Assembly (NCBI GenBank): GCA_900315745.1
Contig: ONAG01000004.1
Coordinates: 62,001-126,000 of the forward strand
Source: an uncultured Prevotellaceae bacterium
Lineage (GTDB): Bacteria > Bacteroidota > Bacteroidia > Bacteroidales > Bacteroidaceae
Direction of reading: 5' to 3'
DNA length: 64,000 bases
The translations under genes and the position numbers were made by a program. How positions within the stretch are numbered: the stretch's first letter is position 1; each line of letters starts with the position of its first letter. Positions 45,024-51,678 of this stretch are shown here, piece after piece. The notes under the pieces are model-generated. The model worked only from the letters and a program-made list of their open reading frames with translations. It made no database searches and was not told the origin of the DNA.

Positions 45024-45039
45024 TGGCACACTTTTTGCA
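45024..45039 (+). promoter_or_regulatory. sigma-54-type -24/-12 site upstream of rpoD (or a terminator hairpin)
   Basis: TGGCACACTTTTTGCA has the invariant GG (45025-45026) and GC (45037-45038) separated by exactly ten bases, the sigma-54 signature TGGCAC-N5-TTGC. The same bases can form a six-bp hairpin GTGTGC/GCACAC (45013-45018, 45026-45031) followed by five T, which would be a terminator for the gene to the left, though that gene ends 140 bases earlier. Both readings are open. Confidence 0.45.
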
Positions 45040-45076
45040 ATTACTAAAACAGTTCAAACTAATTAAAAATCAACGA

Positions 45077-45121
45077 CATGCGCCAAACGGTGTTAACTTT
45101 TTTTAAGAAAAACAAAGGTTA
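45077..45121 (+). CDS. possible 14-residue leader peptide upstream of rpoD
   Basis: ATG 45077 to TAA 45121 encodes MRQTVLTFFKKNKG, a basic peptide. It would be transcribed only from a promoter upstream of the two sigma-A -7 elements, such as the site at 45024. Frames of this length arise by chance, and there is no comparative support here; it is listed as a candidate only. Confidence 0.2.
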
Positions 45122-45150
45122 AAAAAGAGACAACCAATGGTTATTTTTAT

Positions 45151-45188
45151 TAAATTTGCATCGTATTTGCATGGAAAATTTATATTTG
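45151..45188 (+). promoter_or_regulatory. two tandem sigma-A -7 elements of rpoD
   Basis: TAAATTTG (45151-45158) and TATATTTG (45181-45188) both match TAnnTTTG. The TTTG inside the first lies 22 bases before the second and could act as its -33. The second would give a leader of about 30 bases to ATG 45226. Confidence 0.5.
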
Positions 45189-45225
45189 CTTGAAATTCAA
45201 GCTATTAGTAATTAAGGTAAACAGG

Positions 45226-46098
45226 ATGAGACAATTAAAGATTACAAAAAGTATCACAAACAGATCGAGCGAAGCACTGGACAAGTATCTGGTGGAGATT
45301 GGTCGTGCACCACTCATCTCGATAGACGAAGAAATAGAATTGGCACAGAAGATAAAGAAAGGTGGTCCTGAAGGAGAGCGTGCAAAGGATAAATTAGTTA
45401 CGGCCAACCTTAGATTTGTAGTTTCTGTAGCCAAGCAATACCAGCACCAAGGACTAACTCTTACCGACCTCATCGACGAGGGAAACATAGGCTTGATAAA
45501 GGCAGCACAAAAATTTGACGAGACCCGTGGCTTCAAGTTTATTTCATATGCTGTATGGTGGATTCGTCAAAGCATACTCCAAGCCATTGCAGAACAAAGT
45601 CGCATCGTAAGGCTTCCTCTCAACCAAGTTGGTTCGTTGAACAAGATCAACCATGAAATCAACAAGTTTGAGCAAGAGAACATGCGCCATCCCTCTGTAA
45701 CAGAATTGTCGGAAGCCACCAATCTGGATCCTGAGAAGATAGGTCAAAGCCTGATGGCGGATGGTCACCATGTATCAATTGACGCCCCATTCCAAGATGG
45801 AGAAGACAACTGCATGCTTGATGTCATGCCAAGTGGTGACGACAGTCGTACAGACCGCTATGTAGATCATGAGTCCATGGCCCTTGAGCTTGAATCCGTA
45901 CTCAACAAGGTTTTGAAGGACCGCGAAATTACCATCATTCGAGAGTGCTTCGGCATAGGCCAGCCAGAAAAGGGTTTGGAAGAGATAGGCGACCGTCTTG
46001 GTTTGACCCGTGAACGCGTCCGCCAGATTCGTGAAAAGAGCATAGCCAAATTGCGCGACAGCGGCAATGCTAAAATTCTAATGAAATATTTGGGATAA
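45226..46098 (+). CDS. rpoD: primary RNA polymerase sigma factor RpoD (sigma-ABfr type)
   Basis: A 290-residue sigma-70 factor. It lacks the large region 1.1 and non-conserved insert, as in all Bacteroidetes primary sigmas. Region 1.2 begins MRQLKITKSITNRSSEALDKYL. Region 2 includes LVTANLRFVVSVAKQYQHQG, LTDLIDEGNIGLIKAAQKFD and FKFISYAVWWIRQSILQAI. Region 4 ends with LGLTRERVRQIREKSIAKLR. It directs recognition of the TTTG/TAnnTTTG promoters seen throughout this window. ATG 45226 is chosen for the conserved start; the TTG at 45190 lies just after a -7 element. A terminator follows directly. Confidence 0.95.
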   Translation: MRQLKITKSITNRSSEALDKYLVEIGRAPLISIDEEIELAQKIKKGGPEGERAKDKLVTANLRFVVSVAKQYQHQGLTLTDLIDEGNIGLIKAAQKFDETRGFKFISYAVWWIRQSILQAIAEQSRIVRLPLNQVGSLNKINHEINKFEQENMRHPSVTELSEATNLDPEKIGQSLMADGHHVSIDAPFQDGEDNCMLDVMPSGDDSRTDRYVDHESMALELESVLNKVLKDREITIIRECFGIGQPEKGLEEIGDRLGLTRERVRQIREKSIAKLRDSGNAKILMKYLG

Positions 46099-46116
46099 AA
46101 TCCCAAAACCTATATG

Positions 46117-46146
46117 AAAAGGTGGGCATTTTTGTCCACCTTTTTG
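46117..46146 (+). terminator. rpoD terminator, overlapping the next promoter
   Basis: AAAA, then GGTGGGC (46121-46127), loop ATTTTT, GTCCACC (46134-46140), then five T. One G-T pair is present. Its T run contains the -33 TTTG of the following promoter. Confidence 0.85.
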
Positions 46147-46174
46147 TATATTTAATAGAAAAGCACTACTTTTG
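46143..46174 (+). promoter_or_regulatory. promoter of the DUF5686 gene, at its start codon
   Basis: TTTG (46143-46146), a 20-base spacer and TACTTTTG (46167-46174). The start codon ATG 46179 lies four bases after the element, so the RNA would begin at or next to the AUG. Confidence 0.65.
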
Positions 46175-46178
46175 TAGA

Positions 46179-48233
46179 ATGAATTCCAAGCCTGTTTTTC
46201 TAAAGCCTATTATAATACTGCTTTTGATAGCGGCAACAATTGTATCAGAAGCACGCGACAAGGACGAACAAACATCCCTTGTCCTCAACCGGCTTTTCAA
46301 CTACAGCTTGAGCATCGACAGCACCATAGAAGGACATACCACCACAGCTTATTTGAAATATAAGATGAAGACAGAGAGAAGGAACCCAACTTTATATTGC
46401 GCTCCCCATCTCTACACACTCGCCAAGGCTGAAAACAGAAGACATTTTGGAGAAATCTATGCCACCCTGATATTTCATGAAAAACGAGATAATGAAGTAT
46501 CTGTTCATGCCAAGAGCAGCACGGTTAGAAGGCAACGCACATTGATGCAGAACATACTATGCTATTTGACTCCTAATTTGTATTCAACCACTCTAATCTC
46601 CGACCATTTGTTGTCCCCATTCAACAAGAAGAACAAGCATTATTACAAATATCAAATAACATACTTGTCAGAAGATGAGGCTAAGCTATCCTTCAAGCCT
46701 CGCTTCACCAACACACAAGCAGTAAAAGGCAACGCCATCATAGAAGTCAGCACAGGCAGAATCATCCGCACCTCATTTGCGGGCGAGTATGACATGGTCT
46801 CTTTTGAAACAAACCTTGTAATGGGTGAAGACGATATAGAATCCCTTCATCCATTAGAAAGTGAGATGAAAATGAAATTTTCATTCTTAGGCAATCGCAT
46901 TCGTGGCAAATACAAAGCAAGATATGACATGCCCCCCATTCCTCAAGACTCCATAATCCCACAAGATGATGCACGCGAAGCCATTGAAGAAATTCGTCCA
47001 TTCCCACTTGAAGAAGAAGAAGAAGCCATATATGCAAAGTATGACTCTGTGAAAATGAGCCGCGCGAGAGACACCACCACTACAGTATCAAAAAAAAATT
47101 TTGCCAAAGACATATTGTGGGATGCCATTGGAGACAAAATTCTAAACAGGATCAGGGGAAATTTTGGAGCGGACAACAGAGGCTATTACAGGTTGTCTCC
47201 ATTGTTCAACCCATTGTATCTATCATATTCCAAACACAGAGGATTCACGTATCGAATAACACTTAGGGCAGGATATGACATCAATGAAAACAGCGACCTT
47301 TACACAAGGACAAAAATAGGCTATTCCCATCGTCTGAAACAACCATTTTTCAACATTCCACTAACCTATACCTTCGACAAGGAAAAGAACGGATACGTAA
47401 AATTACAATGGAGGAGTGGAGAACGAGTAACATCTTCGACAGTGGAAGACAAATTGAAGAGAGAACGCAAAGACATCATCAATTGGGATGAGATGGACTT
47501 GGAATATTTTCGTCATCTCTGTTTGACACTTGATGCCAATTATGACATCAACAAATACTTGGGTTTTCAGATGGGTTTGGCATTCAAAAGGTGGACAAGC
47601 ATCTACGAAAAAGACTTTCATATCGTGGAAAAACCCACAACATACAGCAAGACAGCAGTTACAAGTGAAGTCACATTGCGCCCAATAGGTTATAAAGGAC
47701 CCATCTTCACTATCAATTACGAAACCACATTCAAAGGGCGAACAGAACCGGGGTTAAATTATGAGAAATGGGAATTTGACTGTTCATACTTGCGAAGAAT
47801 GCCCTGCATGCGTACCTTATCGATGAGAGTTGGAGCCGGTTTTTATCCAACACGCACCACCAATGCCTATTTTTTGGATTTCAACAATTTCCGAGAGAAC
47901 AACATTCCTGGAGGATGGCAAGACGATTGGAGTGGCGAGTTTGAGCTACTCCACAGCAACTGGTACAACTCATCCAAATACTACCTACGAGCCAACGTCT
48001 CCTACGAATCCCCCATGTTGTTCCTTTCATGTGTGCCAATAGTAGGCACCATAATAGAAAAAGAACGCGTCTATTTAAGTGCTTTGAAATTGAGTCAAAT
48101 AAGAAATTATTTTGAATTGGGATACAGCATTACCAACCGTCTATTTTCAATAGGCCTTTTCACAAGTTTCAGGGAAGGGCATTATGAATCTTTCGGTTGT
48201 GAGTTCGGATTTGAGTTGTTCAACAGATGGTGA
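46179..48233 (+). CDS. DUF5686 family outer-membrane protein
   Basis: A 684-residue exported protein. The signal peptide (KPIIILLLIAATIVSEA) begins at the start Met. The N-terminal half contains DUF5686-type segments (LNRLFNYSLSIDSTIEGHTTTAYLKY; GRIIRTSFAGEYDMVSFE), and the C-terminal half from about residue 350 alternates beta strands (FTYRITLRAGYDIN, YVKLQWRSGER, FELGYSITNRLFSIGLFTSF) ending in Trp. It is probably an outer-membrane barrel with a periplasmic domain. The function of DUF5686 is unknown. No leader appears possible: the promoter ends four bases upstream, and no later Met keeps the signal. Confidence 0.82.
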   Translation: MNSKPVFLKPIIILLLIAATIVSEARDKDEQTSLVLNRLFNYSLSIDSTIEGHTTTAYLKYKMKTERRNPTLYCAPHLYTLAKAENRRHFGEIYATLIFHEKRDNEVSVHAKSSTVRRQRTLMQNILCYLTPNLYSTTLISDHLLSPFNKKNKHYYKYQITYLSEDEAKLSFKPRFTNTQAVKGNAIIEVSTGRIIRTSFAGEYDMVSFETNLVMGEDDIESLHPLESEMKMKFSFLGNRIRGKYKARYDMPPIPQDSIIPQDDAREAIEEIRPFPLEEEEEAIYAKYDSVKMSRARDTTTTVSKKNFAKDILWDAIGDKILNRIRGNFGADNRGYYRLSPLFNPLYLSYSKHRGFTYRITLRAGYDINENSDLYTRTKIGYSHRLKQPFFNIPLTYTFDKEKNGYVKLQWRSGERVTSSTVEDKLKRERKDIINWDEMDLEYFRHLCLTLDANYDINKYLGFQMGLAFKRWTSIYEKDFHIVEKPTTYSKTAVTSEVTLRPIGYKGPIFTINYETTFKGRTEPGLNYEKWEFDCSYLRRMPCMRTLSMRVGAGFYPTRTTNAYFLDFNNFRENNIPGGWQDDWSGEFELLHSNWYNSSKYYLRANVSYESPMLFLSCVPIVGTIIEKERVYLSALKLSQIRNYFELGYSITNRLFSIGLFTSFREGHYESFGCEFGFELFNRW

Positions 48234-48320
48234 TGTCCTTTTTCAATCCACACAAATTTTAATCTGCATATACACAACAAGCCAATATCATTTTAACATC
48301 AAGAAGCACATAAGTTACCT

Positions 48321-48328
48321 TATATTTG
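48321..48328 (+). promoter_or_regulatory. -7 element of addA
   Basis: TATATTTG matches TAnnTTTG 34 bases before the addA ATG. The -33 region has no TTTG. Confidence 0.5.
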
Positions 48329-48362
48329 CATCAAGCACAACCATCCAACCTCGCACACCAAT

Positions 48363-51300
48363 ATGATGAAGAAATCAAAGACCCCACCCCTTGTAGTATA
48401 TAAAGCCAGTGCAGGAAGCGGAAAGACATTCACGCTCGCAGCTGAATACATAAAGCTGTTGATCGACAATCCCCAATCCTTTCGCAATATTCTTGCAGTG
48501 ACATTCACCAACAAGGCAACAGAGGAAATGAAGACAAGAATCCTAAGCCAACTCAACGGTCTGGCGAATGGATATGCTGACTCTTCCGATTACATGAAAA
48601 AAATAGTCGAGGAAACAGGAACAGACACCTCCTTGGTGAAAGAACGTGCATCCATGGCTTTACATGGCATGATACACAATTACGACCACTTCCATGTAGA
48701 GACAATAGACAAATTCTTCCAAAGAGTATTAAAGAATCTTGCTCGTGAGCTTGACCTTTCAGCCAATCTTCGCATTGAGCTAAACGATGTTCAGATAGAG
48801 CAAATGGCAGTTGACACACTTATAGACTCCCTCGACCATGACAATGTGGTGTTAGGTTGGATCATGAACTACATAATAGAGAACATTGGAAAAGACAAGA
48901 GTTGGAACATCATCAACCAAATAAAGGAATTTGGAAGCAACATCTTCAAGGACATATACAAGTCAAATAGGGAAGAAATGCATGCCATAATGTCGGATGA
49001 GGAATTCTTCAACAAATTCCGCAGCCAACTATACAAGACTAAAGAAAAACAAATAAAGACAAAGCAAGAATGTGGCAAACGATTCTTCGATGCCATTGGC
49101 ACGTTTTCATCCTCAGATTTTTTTAGAGGCAAGAGTGGCGTGTATGGTTATTTTGAAAAGATGTGTTCCGACAAATACGACGGCGCCCCCATGTCGAAGA
49201 CCGTAGCCTCATGCTTGGAAAGTGCAGAGTCCTGGAGCACAAAGAAGAACCCGAACAGGGAAGCAATTATGGAATTGGCAAACAACACCCTCATTGCCCT
49301 ACTCGAAGAAGCAGAATCCATACGCATGCAATGCCACAAGATATGCAAATCAGTGGATGTGACATTAAACCATCTCAACCAATTGCGTTTGCTTGGCAAC
49401 ATAGAAGAAACGGTTCGCCGTATGAACAACGACAGCAATCGCTTCCTATTGAGCGACACCCAAGGCATGCTCCATGCCCTCATAGACGACAGCGACACCC
49501 CGTTCATATTCGAGAAGATAGGCACCCAGCTTCATCACATCATGATAGACGAGTTTCAAGATACAGGAGCATTGCAATGGAGCAATTTCAAGGTTTTGCT
49601 CGACGAGTGCATGCACCAAGGCAAAAGCAATCTCATTGTAGGCGATGTAAAGCAGAGCATCTATCGTTGGCGTTCAGGAGACTGGCGGCTTCTCAACAAC
49701 ATAACGTCACAATTCAACAACGACAGCAATTTGGTGAAAGTGGCACCACTTGACACCAACTATCGCTCTTGCAAGAAAATAGTAGAATTCAACAACAAAT
49801 TCTTTGTGGCAGCAAGTGAGATAGAGCACCAATGTCTATACGACATCATGGGCGACGAAGCCAACCAACTACAAACAGCCTATAGTGACGTTGTCCAGAA
49901 AATCCCATCATGGAAAGGTGATGAAGGGTATGTCCATATAGAAATGATGTCAAAAGATGAATACGACAAAGCCATCATGGAAAAGATAGCCCAATGCATC
50001 CGCAATCTCACAGAGCATGGGGTAAGGCAAAAAGACATTGCCATATTAGCAAGGCGAAACTGGGACATAGAAGCCACAGCCCAATACTTTCAAGCAAACA
50101 TGCCAGACATCAACATCGTATCCGATGAAGCATTCATACTTGAATCATCCCTTTCGGTAAACATCCTTATCACAGCCCTTAAAGTGCTGGTTGACGAAAG
50201 AGACGCCATCAGCAGGTGTTATTTGGCAAAGACCTACCAAAACCACCTTCTCGGCAACGCTATAAGCGATGAGACATTGATGTTGTCAAATGACCCGAAA
50301 CATCCAGAAAAGTCATTTTCCAATTGGCTGCCACAAGGATTCCGCAACAGTCAAGACATGTCATTATTACGCAGCATGCCACTTATCGACCTGATAGAAA
50401 CGCTCCACGACATATTTGAAATCAATCGCTCAGAAGGCCAAAGCGCATACCTTTGCACCTTCTATGACATATTGAGAGAGCATCTTGCCGAGCATCCATC
50501 AGACATAGAACGATTCCTCCAAGCATGGGATGAGAAATACTCCAAAAAGAACATCCATGGAGATGAAGTAGATGGAATCAGAATCGTGACCATCCACAAA
50601 AGCAAAGGTCTTGAATTCGACAATGTGATACTGCCTTTCTGCAATTGGGCGTTGGAGAAAAAAGGCAACATAATCTGGTGCAAATCCCCTGCCCCACCAT
50701 TCAACAAGCTTCCAATAATACCAATCAACTACAGCGCCAGCCAGATGAAAGACACTGTATATGAACAGGACTACCAAAAAGAATATTTCCAAAACACTGT
50801 AGATAACTTAAACCTGCTGTACGTTGCCTTCACACGTGCCCGAACAAGGATGTTCATTTACGGAGTCAAGGAAGAAGAAGATAGCAAAGACAATATAGCC
50901 AGGCGAAGTGCCTTGATAGAGAAATGCATTCCCCAACTTCTCCAACCCAGTGAACAGACGCCCCCCAAAGGCATTATCAAACTAAGACCACTTGACGGCA
51001 CCATTGAAGAAGATGATTTGGGCACCATTACATTCGAGTATGGCAGATGTTTTGAGGAACAGTCAATAAAGAGTGGGAAAAAGGAGAGCAAGAATATTTT
51101 CCTGCAATCAGACATTAGTGAATCTTTCCAAATACAATCCTACCCTTCAACAGCAACATTCCGCCAAAGCAATGAAAGCAAGACATTTGTAGATACAGAC
51201 ACCCCATCCCTGCAATCACAGTACATACAACGAGGGAACATGCTGCATCACATCTTTTCAAAAATCAAATACATAGAAGATATTGATGACGTATTGATGG

Positions 51301-51656
51301 AATTGACATTTAAAGGTCTGATAGGCAATGAAATATCATCAAATGAGCTCCATGAACTACTTCATAAAGCATTCGCAAATCCACAAGTAAGAGATTGGTT
51401 CTCCCCCAGATGGACAATACACAACGAATGCAACATCTTATGCAAGACAGGTGGCGAGTTGACCACAATGCGACCAGACCGTGTCATGAGTAATGGACAG
51501 AAAACAATTGTGGTAGATTTCAAATTTGGAAAGCCAGATCCATCTAAGCACAAAGAGCAAATAAACAAATACATTTCCACACTTATAGAGATGGGGCATT
51601 CCAATGTGGAAGGCTTTGTGTGGTACGTATTTTCAAACAAGGTAGAAAAAGCATGA
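48363..51656 (+). CDS. addA: AddA/RecB-like helicase-nuclease
   Basis: A 1097-residue UvrD-family protein. Walker A KASAGSGKTF is at residues 14-23, motif Ia includes LAVTFTNKATEEMK, motif II is IMIDEFQDTGALQW, motif III contains GDVKQSIYRWRSGDW, motif V is IHKSKGLEFDNV and motif VI is LLYVAFTRARTRMFIYG. The C-terminal 150 residues contain a PD-(D/E)XK-like nuclease part (MRPDRVMSNGQKTIVVDFKFGKP). It resects double-strand breaks for recombination with AddB, encoded 22 bases downstream. The protein matches the AddA/RecB-type helicases annotated in Bacteroidetes. Confidence 0.92.
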   Translation: MMKKSKTPPLVVYKASAGSGKTFTLAAEYIKLLIDNPQSFRNILAVTFTNKATEEMKTRILSQLNGLANGYADSSDYMKKIVEETGTDTSLVKERASMALHGMIHNYDHFHVETIDKFFQRVLKNLARELDLSANLRIELNDVQIEQMAVDTLIDSLDHDNVVLGWIMNYIIENIGKDKSWNIINQIKEFGSNIFKDIYKSNREEMHAIMSDEEFFNKFRSQLYKTKEKQIKTKQECGKRFFDAIGTFSSSDFFRGKSGVYGYFEKMCSDKYDGAPMSKTVASCLESAESWSTKKNPNREAIMELANNTLIALLEEAESIRMQCHKICKSVDVTLNHLNQLRLLGNIEETVRRMNNDSNRFLLSDTQGMLHALIDDSDTPFIFEKIGTQLHHIMIDEFQDTGALQWSNFKVLLDECMHQGKSNLIVGDVKQSIYRWRSGDWRLLNNITSQFNNDSNLVKVAPLDTNYRSCKKIVEFNNKFFVAASEIEHQCLYDIMGDEANQLQTAYSDVVQKIPSWKGDEGYVHIEMMSKDEYDKAIMEKIAQCIRNLTEHGVRQKDIAILARRNWDIEATAQYFQANMPDINIVSDEAFILESSLSVNILITALKVLVDERDAISRCYLAKTYQNHLLGNAISDETLMLSNDPKHPEKSFSNWLPQGFRNSQDMSLLRSMPLIDLIETLHDIFEINRSEGQSAYLCTFYDILREHLAEHPSDIERFLQAWDEKYSKKNIHGDEVDGIRIVTIHKSKGLEFDNVILPFCNWALEKKGNIIWCKSPAPPFNKLPIIPINYSASQMKDTVYEQDYQKEYFQNTVDNLNLLYVAFTRARTRMFIYGVKEEEDSKDNIARRSALIEKCIPQLLQPSEQTPPKGIIKLRPLDGTIEEDDLGTITFEYGRCFEEQSIKSGKKESKNIFLQSDISESFQIQSYPSTATFRQSNESKTFVDTDTPSLQSQYIQRGNMLHHIFSKIKYIEDIDDVLMELTFKGLIGNEISSNELHELLHKAFANPQVRDWFSPRWTIHNECNILCKTGGELTTMRPDRVMSNGQKTIVVDFKFGKPDPSKHKEQINKYISTLIEMGHSNVEGFVWYVFSNKVEKA

Positions 51657-51678
51657 CAAAAACTAAAGGACAACTATC

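Larger units (their letters stand above)
44872..45225. other. 354-base intergenic region upstream of rpoD
   Basis: It contains the end-of-gene region of the cation efflux gene, a weak inverted repeat GAAAATT/AATTTTC (44934-44955), the sigma-54-like site or hairpin at 45013-45039, a 14-codon frame at 45077-45121, a short palindrome AACCAATGGTT (45132-45142), and two sigma-A -7 elements (45151 and 45181). No RNA gene is recognised. It is the longest non-coding stretch in the window. Confidence 0.6.

Noticed and set aside
49163..49753. 196-codon plus-strand frame
   Set aside because: It lies within addA in another frame, is Arg/His/Gln-rich as expected from out-of-frame reading, and has no domain.
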